A stretch of DNA of 42,936 nt. Origin: Agilicoccus flavus (GTDB lineage: Bacteria; Actinomycetota; Actinomycetes; Actinomycetales; Dermatophilaceae). The notes beneath the pieces are model-generated. The model made no database searches, was not told where the DNA came from, and worked only from the letters and a program-made list of their open reading frames with translations. The stretch covers positions 1 to 42,936 of the forward strand of contig NZ_JACYXE010000018.1 in the NCBI RefSeq assembly GCF_014857905.1, in the 5' to 3' direction. Both the position numbers and the translations under genes were made by a program. Positions 1 to 7,264 of the stretch are shown here, in pieces. Numbering within the stretch: position 1 is the stretch's first letter; every line of letters starts with the position of its first letter.

Positions 1-206
1 CATCACGACCCGGAGAACCGCAGCCCGGCAGCGCCAGCCGGCCCAACGTCGTACCCGCGCACCGTCATCGACTCACCCCACGCAGCGATGCCGTCGTCGG
101 CACCGTCATGAAAGACCGGGGCTAACGTCTGTGGTCGTCCTTCGTGCGGATCGCGGACCGAGTATCCACGGGGCTCGGTTGTGTAGGAGGGCGAGTGCGG
201 GTACCT
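1..206. other. Left-edge non-coding stretch
   Basis: I support no gene here. The plus strand is open from base 1 to a TGA at 108-110, but the translation is proline- and alanine-rich and unlike any family I know, so it may be the tail of a gene outside the window or chance. A weak sigma-70-like promoter for the tetR gene can be proposed: TTGTGT at 179-184, a 17 bp spacer, and TACCTT at 202-207. Confidence 0.3.
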
Positions 207-228
207 TATGAAAGGAAACCATTTCGTA
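207..228. promoter_or_regulatory. Candidate TetR operator
   Basis: Seen: an imperfect palindrome with half-sites TATGAAAGG and CATTTCGTA around a four-base centre (AAAC). The half-sites pair at seven of nine positions and the two exceptions are symmetric. It lies 21 bp before the ATG at 250 and overlaps the predicted -10. TetR proteins usually repress their own operon from such a site, so autoregulation of the three-gene operon is inferred. The palindrome also covers the upstream ATG at 208, which argues against starting translation there. Confidence 0.4.
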
Positions 229-249
229 TCGAAAGGACGGGGCATCGTC

Positions 250-888
250 ATGACAGAGGGCTCAGGTGGACTCGGAGGATCGTCAGGTCGCCCTGTCAAT
301 GCTGAACTGACGCCGGCGATCATGGAGGCGGTGCTGTCTCTGCTCGCGGACGAGGGCTACGCCCGGCTGACCACCGCTGCGGTCGCGAAGCGGGCCGGGG
401 TGTCCACAGCGACGCTGTACCGCCGATGGCCCTCCAAGCGGGAGCTCCTGCTGGCCGCGGCTGGTCAGATCGGCGAGGCCGAGGCGGACGACGTCGACAC
501 CGGCACAGTGGAGGGAGACCTGCGCGCGCTGCTGGCCCATAAGCGTGCTGTGCTCTCCGGCAGGATCGGCGCGACACTCGTCGCGCTCGTCGGCGAGTCG
601 GCGCATGACCGAGAACTCGCCGCGATCGTGCGCACCAGCATCCTCGAACCGACGCGGGAGCACCTGGAGGCGATCTTCGACCGTGCTGCCGCACGGGGCG
701 AGGCCGTGGGAGCCGATGCCGCATCCGCGGCGCACCTGGTCGTGGGGACGGTCTTGGCCCGCGTCGCTTTCGCGGAAGGCGCAGGACACGACGACCTTCT
801 GCCGGGCAGCGACGTGACACTCCTGATCCAGGCCATCGCCGGTGACACCGCCCAACCGGGTCCCGGCGGAAGGGCCCGGAGGCGATGA
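250..888 (+). CDS. TetR/AcrR family transcriptional regulator
   Basis: A 212-residue one-component repressor. The N-terminal helix-turn-helix is clear at about residues 38-66, with the signature AVAKRAGVSTATLYRRWPSK, followed by an all-helical ligand-binding domain ending in a TetR_C-like segment. I start at ATG 250 because AAAGGA lies 10-15 bases upstream; the in-frame ATG at 208 would add 14 residues without family similarity and has no ribosome site. The stop overlaps the next start (ATGA at 885-888), so this is the first gene of an operon with two short-chain dehydrogenases. The likely job, inferred, is to repress that operon until a hydrophobic or carbonyl-containing ligand binds. The ligand cannot be read from sequence. 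Confidence 0.9.
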   Translation: MTEGSGGLGGSSGRPVNAELTPAIMEAVLSLLADEGYARLTTAAVAKRAGVSTATLYRRWPSKRELLLAAAGQIGEAEADDVDTGTVEGDLRALLAHKRAVLSGRIGATLVALVGESAHDRELAAIVRTSILEPTREHLEAIFDRAAARGEAVGADAASAAHLVVGTVLARVAFAEGAGHDDLLPGSDVTLLIQAIAGDTAQPGPGGRARRR

Positions 889-1847
889 CGATGGAGCAGA
901 CCGTGGTGATGACCGGAGCGAGCCGCGGGATCGGCCGCACGGCGGCGCGCCGCCTGCTCGCCGGTCGCCCGCAGGCGCATCTGGTGCTGCTGAGCCGTAC
1001 CGTCCCGCAGGCACTGGTCGACGAGTTGCGAGCAGCCGGCGGGTCGGTGACTGTCATCCGCGCCGACCTGTCCTCTCTGCGCAGCGTGAGCGAGGCGGCT
1101 GACGAGGTGGTGGAGCTGGTGCATCCCGGCCGCCTGCCACCGATCGGAGCGCTGGTCTGCAATGCCGGGGTGCAGCTGACGAACGCACTGACCGAGACCG
1201 AGGACGGCTTCGAGGCGACCTTCGCGGTCAACGTCCTGGCCAACCACGTCCTGCTGCGGAGGCTCCAGGGGCACCTGCCTCCCAGCGCGCGGGTCGTCGT
1301 GACGGTCAGCGACACGCACTTCGGCGACCTGAGGCACAACCTCGGCATGGTGCCGGGCCCGCAGTGGCACCCGGTCGAGACCCTGGCCCGGGCCGCAGCG
1401 TTCCCCGACCCGAGCGGCAGCACAGCGGGGCGGGCCGCCTACTCGACCAGCAAGCTCGCCGCCATCTACCTCGTCCACGAATACGCGCGCCGACTCCCGA
1501 CCGGCTTGACGATCACCTCGTTCAACCCGGGCTTCGTGCCCGGCACCGACCTCGCACGCGATGCCGATGCCATCTCCCGGTTCGCCATGCGACGGGTCAT
1601 GCCCCTGCTGACGCTCACTCCGCTGGCGACCTCCCCCAGCCTGGCAGGGCGGTTCCTGGCCGACGCGGTACTCGGCACCGTCTCGGCCCCGACCGGCGCG
1701 TACATCGACCGCGACCGAGTGGCTGCATCATCGCCGGCGTCCTATGACCGGCAGCGCGAGCGTGAAGCCTGGGAGGCGGTCGAAGCGCTCACAGCCCGGT
1801 TCCTCCCCTCCGCCGCTGACCCGAATCCAGGAAGGGAGAACCGATGA
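885..1847 (+). CDS. Short-chain dehydrogenase/reductase (SDR)
   Basis: A 320-residue NAD(P)-dependent oxidoreductase. Seen: the Rossmann glycine motif TGASRGIG at residues 10-17, the NAG motif at 93-95 and the catalytic Tyr186-x3-Lys190 (YSTSK). It is longer than a classical SDR of about 250 residues, with insertions before and after the active site that resemble the retinol dehydrogenase/protochlorophyllide reductase-like group. Start ATG 885 overlaps the tetR stop by four bases; ATG 891 is an alternative. It is the middle gene of tetR-SDR-SDR. The substrate is unknown; the layout suggests regulated reduction or detoxification of an aldehyde or ketone. Confidence 0.88.
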   Translation: MTMEQTVVMTGASRGIGRTAARRLLAGRPQAHLVLLSRTVPQALVDELRAAGGSVTVIRADLSSLRSVSEAADEVVELVHPGRLPPIGALVCNAGVQLTNALTETEDGFEATFAVNVLANHVLLRRLQGHLPPSARVVVTVSDTHFGDLRHNLGMVPGPQWHPVETLARAAAFPDPSGSTAGRAAYSTSKLAAIYLVHEYARRLPTGLTITSFNPGFVPGTDLARDADAISRFAMRRVMPLLTLTPLATSPSLAGRFLADAVLGTVSAPTGAYIDRDRVAASSPASYDRQREREAWEAVEALTARFLPSAADPNPGRENR

Positions 1848-2668
1848 GAACGATCGTCATCACCGGAGCCAGTGACGGCATCGGCGCGGCAGCCAGCCGA
1901 CAGCTCGCGGAGACCGGCGCACGGCTGATCATCGTAGGGCGTTCGCCGGAGAAGACCAGCTCGGTCGCCGCCGCCACCGGTGCCGAGCACTATGTCGCCG
2001 ACTTCGCCAGGCTCGACGACGTACGCCGCCTCGCCGGCGAGCTGAATGAGGTCTGCGAGCGGATCGACGTGCTGGCAAACAACGCGGGCGGCATGTTCTC
2101 CGGACCGACAGTCACCCAGGACGGCTTCGAGAAGACCTTCCAGGTCAATCACCTCGCCCCTTACCTCCTCACGCACCTGCTGATCGACAAGTTGATCGGC
2201 AGCCGCTCGGCCGTGGTCAACACTTCCAGCATCGGCGCGAGACTGTTCGGCCACATCGACCTCGAGGACCTGAACAACTGGGCGGGGTTCTCACCGAACA
2301 AGGCCTATGGCGACGCCAAGCTCGCAAACATCCTGTTCACCAAGGAGCTGCACGAGCGCTTCCACGGCCGGGGCCTCTCCTCAGTCGCATTCCATCCTGG
2401 CAATGTCGCGACGAACTTCGCCTCGGACACAGACAGCTACTTCCAACGCGTCTACCACGGCGCGCTCAGGGCGTTCCTGATCTCCCCAGAGCAGGGAGGA
2501 GCACGCCTGCGGCACTTCATCGAGGGTCAACCGGGCCGGGCATGGACATCGGGGGAGTACTACGGTGCACCGGGCCGGATCGGCCGCACGAACAGGCAGG
2601 CCTACGCCGCCGGTATCGCGGTTGAGCACTGGCGGCGAAGCGCGGCCATGCTCAGCATCGACTGGTGA
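1844..2668 (+). CDS. Short-chain dehydrogenase/reductase (SDR)
   Basis: A second SDR of 274 residues, translationally coupled to the first through an ATGA overlap and preceded by the ribosome site GAAGGGAG at 1831-1838. Seen: TGASDGIG at residues 7-14, NNAG at 79-82, a catalytic serine in NTSSIG near 128, and Tyr155-x3-Lys159 (YGDAK). The order LNNW..YGDAKLANILF is typical of retinol-dehydrogenase-like bacterial SDRs. It is not a recent duplicate of the upstream SDR: outside the motifs the two proteins differ widely. They may act on successive or related substrates under the same TetR regulator; this is inference from gene order. Confidence 0.88.
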   Translation: MRTIVITGASDGIGAAASRQLAETGARLIIVGRSPEKTSSVAAATGAEHYVADFARLDDVRRLAGELNEVCERIDVLANNAGGMFSGPTVTQDGFEKTFQVNHLAPYLLTHLLIDKLIGSRSAVVNTSSIGARLFGHIDLEDLNNWAGFSPNKAYGDAKLANILFTKELHERFHGRGLSSVAFHPGNVATNFASDTDSYFQRVYHGALRAFLISPEQGGARLRHFIEGQPGRAWTSGEYYGAPGRIGRTNRQAYAAGIAVEHWRRSAAMLSIDW

Positions 2669-2761
2669 AGAGCATGCGCCCACAACCCCTCGGCTGCATG
2701 TGAGCGGTCTCAGTGACCTTGATCCCTGATCGGAACCAGATGGCTGTACGTACCGGAACGC

Positions 2762-2803
2762 GGTGGAGTTCCGCTTCAACGTTTAATCGAGTTCCGGTTC
2801 AAC
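2762..2803. repeat. Tandem GAGTTCCGnTTCAAC boxes, left copy
   Basis: GAGTTCCGCTTCAAC (2766-2780) is followed after eight bases by GAGTTCCGGTTCAAC (2789-2803), 14 of 15 identical. The first sits in a longer 21 bp segment (2762-2782) that recurs exactly at 3456-3476. Just upstream, CGGAAC faces GTTCCG with eight bases between, giving an extra inverted arrangement. The boxes may be operator sites for a dimeric regulator or the scar of an insertion around the HXXEE gene; sequence alone does not decide. Confidence 0.45.
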
Positions 2804-2914
2804 CTCTCGATCGCATGGCCTCAAACACTCTGTCGGCTGTGAAATGATGCTGGTGGGCGTGTGCGTCTGCCAGCAGATTCATCGGGGTGGGATGCGTGAG
2901 GGAAAGGCTGAATT

Positions 2915-3403
2915 GTGAGTTGGAAGGGGCCGACTGCACTTTTTGCGGCGTGGGTAATCCACGACCTCGAAGAGGCGTTCGCGTTTCCTGCATCCTGCGA
3001 TCGTCTCGTGGATCGCACTGGTATAGAACAACTCAGAATCACGCCGCAGCAATCGTGGATCGCCGTGGGTCTGATGGGAATTCTGGTGGCGGTGGCGTGT
3101 GGCCGCGGCGTGCGCTCTACCGGTAAGTCGGCGATCTATCGGGCAGTCGTTGCCGGGCTGGAAGCCCACGTCGTGACTCACCTCGGCGCTTCAGTCGCGC
3201 AGCGTGGTTACACCGCCGGAGTTGTGACGGCTTTGCCGATCATGCTTCCCGGGGCACTCATGGCACGTCGAGAACTCCAGCGGGACGGGTGCGAGCTGCG
3301 GTTTCGTGACACGGTCAACGGCGTCGCATTGCTCCTGCCCGCCGCCCTGGTATGCCAGGTGGTCGCACGACTGATCCGTCGGGTGTCCGCGGCCAAGAAC
3401 TGA
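2915..3403 (+). CDS. HXXEE domain membrane protein
   Basis: A 162-residue small membrane protein. Seen: the HDLEE motif (His-x-x-Glu-Glu) at residues 16-20, which names the HXXEE family, and about four hydrophobic helices (near 5-15, 50-62, 105-118 and 133-150). Function of the family is not established; its paired acidic and histidine residues have prompted suggestions of metal or hydrolase chemistry. The GTG at 2915 is the only reasonable start, preceded by GGGAAAGG at 2899-2906. It stands alone between two copies of a repeated 21 bp segment, with somewhat lower GC than its neighbours, which fits acquisition as a small cassette. Confidence 0.7.
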   Translation: MSWKGPTALFAAWVIHDLEEAFAFPASCDRLVDRTGIEQLRITPQQSWIAVGLMGILVAVACGRGVRSTGKSAIYRAVVAGLEAHVVTHLGASVAQRGYTAGVVTALPIMLPGALMARRELQRDGCELRFRDTVNGVALLLPAALVCQVVARLIRRVSAAKN

Positions 3404-3455
3404 CCGGAAAAGCAAGAAACGGCATGTCGTGTGAGGTTGGTATGTGCGGCGACGT

Positions 3456-3476
3456 GGTGGAGTTCCGCTTCAACGT
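3456..3476. repeat. Repeated 21 bp box, right copy
   Basis: An exact second copy of the 21 bp segment at 2762-2782 (begins GGTGGAGTTCC, ends TTCAACGT), 694 bp away in the same orientation. The outer flanks also agree in ACG immediately to the left after one mismatch. It follows the HXXEE gene by about 50 bp. It may be a regulatory site or a direct repeat bounding a mobile cassette. Confidence 0.5.
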
Positions 3477-3525
3477 GTGACGTGATTGACGCGAGGCGTC
3501 ATGCGCGTGTCGCGCTCGACGGGCG

Positions 3526-3606
3526 ATCAGATCGTTCGGTTACCGACGAGACCGACGTGTCTGGTTGCGCTGGCCCGATGGCGTCATCACCGAGGACGAC
3601 CACTGA
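3526..3606 (+). pseudogene. Probable remnant of a HigB-type toxin gene
   Basis: The plus frame running to the TGA at 3604-3606 reads IRSF, then GYRRDRRVW, then LRWPDGVITEDDH before the stop. HigB (RelE-like mRNA interferase) proteins usually begin with an IRSF-like strand and end with an RWxDG...DH tail, so this looks like the two ends of the toxin joined after loss of the middle. There is no start codon in a suitable place. It stops seven bases before the HigA antitoxin start, exactly where higB normally lies. The reading is my inference from motif similarity; chance similarity of a short frame remains possible. Confidence 0.4.
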
Positions 3607-3613
3607 GGTGCAC

Positions 3614-3913
3614 ATGACCGAGAAGCTCTATCCGCCTGTTCATCCCGGCGAGATCCTCCAGGAGGACTTCCTGGGCGGCTTCGGCATCGCGCAGCACAAG
3701 CTGGCCGTGGCCGTCGGGGTGCCGCCGCGCCGGATCAACGAGCTCGTGCACGGTAAGCGCCGGGTCACGGCCGACACCGCCCTGCGCCTGGGTCGCTACT
3801 TCGGGATGGACCCGCAGTTCTGGATCAACCTGCAGGCGCGCCATGACCTGGAGGTCGAGATGGACGCGCTCGGGGACTCCCTCGACATTATCCAGCCGCT
3901 GCAGAATGAATGA
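3614..3913 (+). CDS. higA: HigA-family antitoxin (XRE helix-turn-helix)
   Basis: A 99-residue DNA-binding protein with the standard HigA layout: YPPVHPGEILQEDFL at residues 6-20, an XRE helix-turn-helix near 25-52 (QHKLAVAVGVPPRRINELVHGKRRV has the usual spacing), then the conserved RLGRYFGMDPQFWINLQARHDLE segment. HigA neutralises the HigB ribosome-dependent RNase and represses their shared promoter. Start ATG 3614 gives the canonical N-terminus; the longer in-frame extension to 3431 is not HigA-like. No intact higB is present on either side, only a probable remnant directly upstream, so this is likely an orphan antitoxin that may still act as a regulator or protect against related toxins. 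Confidence 0.88.
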   Translation: MTEKLYPPVHPGEILQEDFLGGFGIAQHKLAVAVGVPPRRINELVHGKRRVTADTALRLGRYFGMDPQFWINLQARHDLEVEMDALGDSLDIIQPLQNE

Positions 3914-4079
3914 ATCGAGTCCCTACGTGACGCGTCGTCGACCCGGAGCATCCTCCGGATCGACGAGGCGTGCCGGCTCGATCGTCAGATCAAAGATCGG
4001 GAGCTGAATGTCCTGGAGCATGTGGGGTACGTCGCGCCGCACGTCTTCCCGTGTCTGGCCGGACGCGCCGATCGCGGGC

Positions 4080-4094
4080 TTCGGTGAAACCGAA
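4080..4094. promoter_or_regulatory. Perfect 15 bp palindrome TTCGGT-GAA-ACCGAA
   Basis: Six-base arms that match exactly around GAA. It lies about 270 bp upstream of the nucleotidyltransferase/HEPN pair and 170 bp downstream of higA. The size and spacing fit the operator of a dimeric regulator, but no target gene starts next to it, so its role is open. Confidence 0.25.
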
Positions 4095-4335
4095 CCCCCC
4101 GCCCGTCGTCGGGTAGAGCTCCCTGATCCCCCCCACCCGATCTCGTCCGTGGTGTTGTCGTGCGAGCGGCTGGCGACGTATCACCACGTTCCGGAATGTT
4201 TTCACCCACCGGTCTTTCGTGTCGGAACGGGAGCCGACGGCGCCGCCGGTCTCGCGACAACCGGCGCCAGAGCATAAATCGGGCGCAACCGGCCTGCCCA
4301 TCCCGGCGCTCAGGGGCGCAGGGCTTGAAGCTACC

Positions 4336-4341
4336 TATAAA
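4336..4341 (+). promoter_or_regulatory. Likely -10 element of the nucleotidyltransferase/HEPN operon
   Basis: TATAAA is a near-consensus -10 and stands out in this GC-rich sequence. Transcription would begin near 4348, giving a very short leader before the TTG at 4351 or the GTG at 4363. No good -35 is visible 17 bp upstream. Confidence 0.4.
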
Positions 4342-4362
4342 TGGAAGATATTGTCCGTTCCT

Positions 4363-4956
4363 GTGAAGACCCGTGCTCCGCAGCTGACGCCGTTCGTGCG
4401 CTCCGACGCGGTCGGGGCGATCCTCGCGGAGACGCTCGGGCACCCCGACCGCGAGGCGTCGCTGGCCGAGCTCGGCCGACGGACCGGCGCGAGCGGTCCG
4501 GTGGTGCATCGCGAGGTGGGCCGGCTCGTCGACAACGGGGTTCTTCGTGACCGGCAGGAGGGACGCAACCGCCTCGTCCGCGCCAACGAGGAGCACCCGC
4601 TGTTCGCCCTCATGCGGGATCTGATCGCTGCGACCTACGGCCCGGTGCCGGTGCTTCGTGAGCTCTTCGAGGACGTCGACGGCGTCGATCGGCTTCTGAT
4701 CTATGGGTCGTGGGCCGCCCGTCGGGCCGGCGAGGCCGGGCTGTCCCCGAACGACATCGACGTCCTGGTCGTGGGCGATACCCCCCGGCGGACGCTGACC
4801 AAGATCGCGTCCGAGGCCGGGGACCGGATCGACATGCCGGTGAACATCACGAGGCTGTCGACGCAGGAGTGGGACGCCGTGGACGCGTCTCCTTTCGTGT
4901 CCACGCTCCGATCGCGCCCCACTGTCGATGTGAGGTCGGGCGTGCTCGATGCCTGA
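4363..4956 (+). CDS. MNT-type nucleotidyltransferase with N-terminal winged helix
   Basis: A 197-residue two-domain protein. Residues 10-75 form a winged helix-turn-helix (SLAELGRRTGASGPVVHREV, then GRNRLVRAN as the wing). Residues 100-150 carry the minimal nucleotidyltransferase active site: Gly115-Ser116, then Asp131-x-Asp133 in SPNDIDVLVVG. Enzymes of this fold transfer nucleotides, and those paired with HEPN proteins act as antitoxins by modifying the toxin. I choose GTG 4363 because the family begins just before LTPFVRSD; TTG 4351 is in frame and closer to GGAAG. The stop overlaps the downstream HEPN gene by eight bases, so the two are co-translated. Most likely the antitoxin-like and DNA-binding half of a two-gene module; activity is inferred. 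Confidence 0.82.
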   Translation: MKTRAPQLTPFVRSDAVGAILAETLGHPDREASLAELGRRTGASGPVVHREVGRLVDNGVLRDRQEGRNRLVRANEEHPLFALMRDLIAATYGPVPVLRELFEDVDGVDRLLIYGSWAARRAGEAGLSPNDIDVLVVGDTPRRTLTKIASEAGDRIDMPVNITRLSTQEWDAVDASPFVSTLRSRPTVDVRSGVLDA

Positions 4957-5389
4957 GGTGATCGAGCACATGGTGGCGAACCGCAGGCTCGAGCGCGTCG
5001 CGGTGAACCGAGACCACGCGGTCGGCATGATCCGGATGGCCGAGCAGCATCTCGGCACGGCGAAGGTGCTCGCGAACACCGAGGATCACGCCATGGCCTT
5101 CACCGCCGCGTACGACGGTGAGAGAAAGGCGCTCACGGCCGTCCTTGCGATCGAAGGGCTGCGCGTTCGCCCGGTCGGTGGAGCGCATCGCAACACGGGG
5201 GTGGCGGCGGCGTCGTTCGTCGCCGACGAGTCGCTCGCAGAGTTCGATTGGATGCGCCAAGTCCGCAACGCGACCGAGTATCCGGACGCTGAGCGCCCGA
5301 CCGCGACGGCCCGGGACGTCACCGAGGCGATCGAGGCGGCTTCCGAGATCGTCTCTGCCTGTGCGAGCCATGTCCTGGGACCTGCCTGA
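4949..5389 (+). CDS. HEPN-domain protein, partner of the nucleotidyltransferase
   Basis: A 146-residue, largely helical protein. The core AYDGERKALTAVLAIEGL (about 54-71) and the later MRQVRNATEYPD (102-113) match HEPN proteins found next to MNT-type nucleotidyltransferases. Many HEPN toxins are RNases using Arg-x4-6-His; here the corresponding site reads Arg106-Asn-x-x-Glu110-Tyr111 with no histidine at the usual spacing. It may therefore not be an RNase of the standard type, although the arginine and tyrosine are kept. The start lies inside the end of the upstream gene, the normal layout for these modules. A toxin-antitoxin or phage-defence role is inferred from family and context. Confidence 0.75.
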   Translation: MPEVIEHMVANRRLERVAVNRDHAVGMIRMAEQHLGTAKVLANTEDHAMAFTAAYDGERKALTAVLAIEGLRVRPVGGAHRNTGVAAASFVADESLAEFDWMRQVRNATEYPDAERPTATARDVTEAIEAASEIVSACASHVLGPA

Positions 5390-5752
5390 GGGATCGCCTG
5401 CGATGTCTTGTTGTTCCAGGCGTTCTCGCCCGGAGCGCGACGACAGGCCGTTGACGGACGGCGCGGCGCTCCTCGATCGGGGCGGCCCCGTCATGGGGGC
5501 CGAGTGTGGCGCCTCGTCGGTCTGGATCGGTTGCGGGGTCGACGAGGCGTGCCTGCGGGAGGACGACGTCCCCGATCACCTGCTGCGCTGCGACGCGGCA
5601 GCCGGGCCGACACTGCTCGACCGATGCCACCCGCGACGGACGTGAGCATCCAGATCGCGGCCGGTATGGGGATGTCGGGGCCGCAGTCGGCGGGAGGCGT
5701 GTCGCCGACCGGCTAGCGTGCCTACGGTCAGCACCGGCGAAGGGAGCCGTCG
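5390..5752. other. 363 bp gap before the aldo/keto reductase
   Basis: Frames of 80 to 100 codons exist on the plus strand (for example from ATG 5403 and from ATG 5408) but they overlap each other, lack ribosome sites and resemble no family I know. I support no gene. A TACGGT hexamer at 5723-5728 is a plausible -10 for the next gene, giving a leader of about 18 bases that contains GAAGGGAG at 5739-5746. Confidence 0.4.
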
Positions 5753-6727
5753 ATGAAGTACTCCGTCCTCGGCCCGACCGGGATGCGCGTGTCGCGGATC
5801 TGCCTGGGCACCGCCACCTTCGGGGTGGCCCCGAGCGCGCGGGACGCCGACGGCGTCGTCGGGGCCGCGCTCGATCTCGGAATCACCTTCTTCGACACCG
5901 CCGACGTCTACGGTTCGACGCCGAGCTTCGACCGGCCCGGCGCGCCGCCGGCGTCGGAGCGTGAGTCGGCCGAGGAGATCGTCGGGCGGGCGCTGTCCGG
6001 TCGCCGCGACGAGGTGGTGTTGGCGACGAAGTCGGGGGAGCGGCGCTTCGACCCGGACGCCGGACTGTCGCGCCGGCACGTGATCCGGCAGGTGGAGCAG
6101 AGCCTGCGTCGCCTGCGCACCGACCACGTCGACGTCTACTACGGCCACTTCCCGGATCCGGACACGCCGCTGGAGCAGACGCTCTCGGTCTATGACGACC
6201 TCATCCGCCAGGGCAAGATCCGCTACGCGGCGCTGTCCAACCATCCGGCGTGGCAGGTGACGCAGGCACTGTGGATCGCCGACGACCGCCGCCTGGTGTC
6301 CGGCCCCGTCGCGACGCAGGTCAAGTACAGCCTCGTGGACCGCAGCGCGGAGCAGGAGCTCGCACCCGCCTGCACCCGGTTCGGCGTGTCGATCGTCCCC
6401 TACGCCCCGCTGCACGGCGGCCTGCTGGCCGACCTGTCGGTCCTGGATCGGAACATCGCCGGTGACCAGCGCTACGGCGGGCCGGGGTTCACCGAACGCG
6501 AGATCGAGGTGGCCCGTGAGTTGGACCGCCTCGCCCGCGACTGGGGCCTCGGCCTGCAGCAGGTCTCGCTGGCGTGGCTGCTCTCCCGCCCCGCGGTGGC
6601 CTCGGTCATCGTCGGCGCCGAGAACGTGGCGGAGGTGCGCGCCAACGCGTCGGCCGCCGACGTCGAGCTCACCCCGGAGCAACTGGGCGCCGTGTCCGCG
6701 CTCACCGCGCCGGCCGGCCCGGCCTGA
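5753..6727 (+). CDS. Aldo/keto reductase
   Basis: A 324-residue NADPH-dependent oxidoreductase of the (beta/alpha)8 AKR fold, of the voltage-gated potassium channel beta-subunit/YghZ-like type. Seen: the catalytic tetrad Asp48 and Tyr53 (FFDTADVYG), Lys93 (LATKSG) and His132 (YYGHFPD), and a C-terminal cofactor segment around SVIVGAENVAEVRAN. The start ATG 5753 has GAAGGGAG seven bases upstream and the protein begins as the family does (MKYSVLGPTGMRVSRICLGT). It is followed after 42 bases by a VOC-family gene on the same strand, so the two are probably co-transcribed. The substrate is an aldehyde or ketone, not identifiable from sequence. Confidence 0.9.
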   Translation: MKYSVLGPTGMRVSRICLGTATFGVAPSARDADGVVGAALDLGITFFDTADVYGSTPSFDRPGAPPASERESAEEIVGRALSGRRDEVVLATKSGERRFDPDAGLSRRHVIRQVEQSLRRLRTDHVDVYYGHFPDPDTPLEQTLSVYDDLIRQGKIRYAALSNHPAWQVTQALWIADDRRLVSGPVATQVKYSLVDRSAEQELAPACTRFGVSIVPYAPLHGGLLADLSVLDRNIAGDQRYGGPGFTEREIEVARELDRLARDWGLGLQQVSLAWLLSRPAVASVIVGAENVAEVRANASAADVELTPEQLGAVSALTAPAGPA

Positions 6728-6769
6728 GGAATCGACGACATCATCGCGTGCGCGGGGGAGACTGGGCCC

Positions 6770-7168
6770 ATGGTGACCGTGGCCCAGATCAACGTCATCG
6801 TGGCCGACCTCGAGGCGAGCCGCTCCTTCTACGAGCGCCTGGGGTTGGAGTTTCGGTCCCGGAATCGCCATGGGGAGGGTCCGGCCGAGGCGTGGGTGTC
6901 GGCGAACCCCGGCGTCACGGTCGTGCTCCACTCGACGTCGTTCGCGTCCTGGTGGGACGAGACCGCGCCTCGGCCCCGGGCCGGCGGACCGCAGATCGAC
7001 CTCGAGCTCGACTCCGTGGAGGACCTGGAGCACGTGCTGGCCGAGCTGGCCACCCTCGGCGCGACGACGGTCAAGCCGCCCACCGACATGGCCTGGGGGC
7101 AGCGGTTCGCGATCGTCCTCGACCCCGACGGGCACCGCATCGGGCTCAAGGCGCCTCTGACCAGGTAA
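6770..7168 (+). CDS. VOC-family (glyoxalase/bleomycin-resistance fold) protein
   Basis: A 132-residue protein with the paired beta-alpha-beta-beta-beta modules of the vicinal oxygen chelate superfamily: INVIVADLEASRSFYERLGLEF at the N-terminus and FAIVLDPDGHRIGLKAP at the C-terminus. Members bind a metal and act as lyases, dioxygenases or antibiotic-binding proteins; the set of ligand residues here does not single out one activity. It follows the aldo/keto reductase on the same strand. Function beyond the fold is unassigned. Confidence 0.8.
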   Translation: MVTVAQINVIVADLEASRSFYERLGLEFRSRNRHGEGPAEAWVSANPGVTVVLHSTSFASWWDETAPRPRAGGPQIDLELDSVEDLEHVLAELATLGATTVKPPTDMAWGQRFAIVLDPDGHRIGLKAPLTR

Positions 7169-7264
7169 ACGTCGTCGTGGGAGGCGCCGTACCGCACAGC
7201 ACCGCGTCATGACCGGTTGCGGTCCGTGGTGCATCAGCGGGGTGGGCGGCCAGGCGCTCGCGGG

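Larger units (their letters stand above)
3914..4362. other. 449 bp gap between higA and the nucleotidyltransferase
   Basis: No gene is supported. A 33-codon frame starts at ATG 3907 overlapping higA, and the higA frame stays open for about 57 codons after its stop, but neither product is recognisable. The segment holds a perfect palindrome at 4080-4094 and a TATAAA hexamer at 4336-4341. GC is a little lower near 4150-4360, as often seen in acquired regions. Confidence 0.4.

Noticed and set aside
1-110. Open plus frame from the window edge to 110
   Set aside because: Proline/alanine-rich and unlike any known C-terminus; too short to support as a partial gene.
3985-5079. A 364-codon minus-strand frame
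   Set aside because: It is the shadow of the nucleotidyltransferase and HEPN genes, which have clear motifs on the plus strand.
5403-5716. Overlapping small plus-strand frames before the aldo/keto reductase
   Set aside because: No ribosome sites, no family similarity and mutually overlapping; codon use is not convincing.
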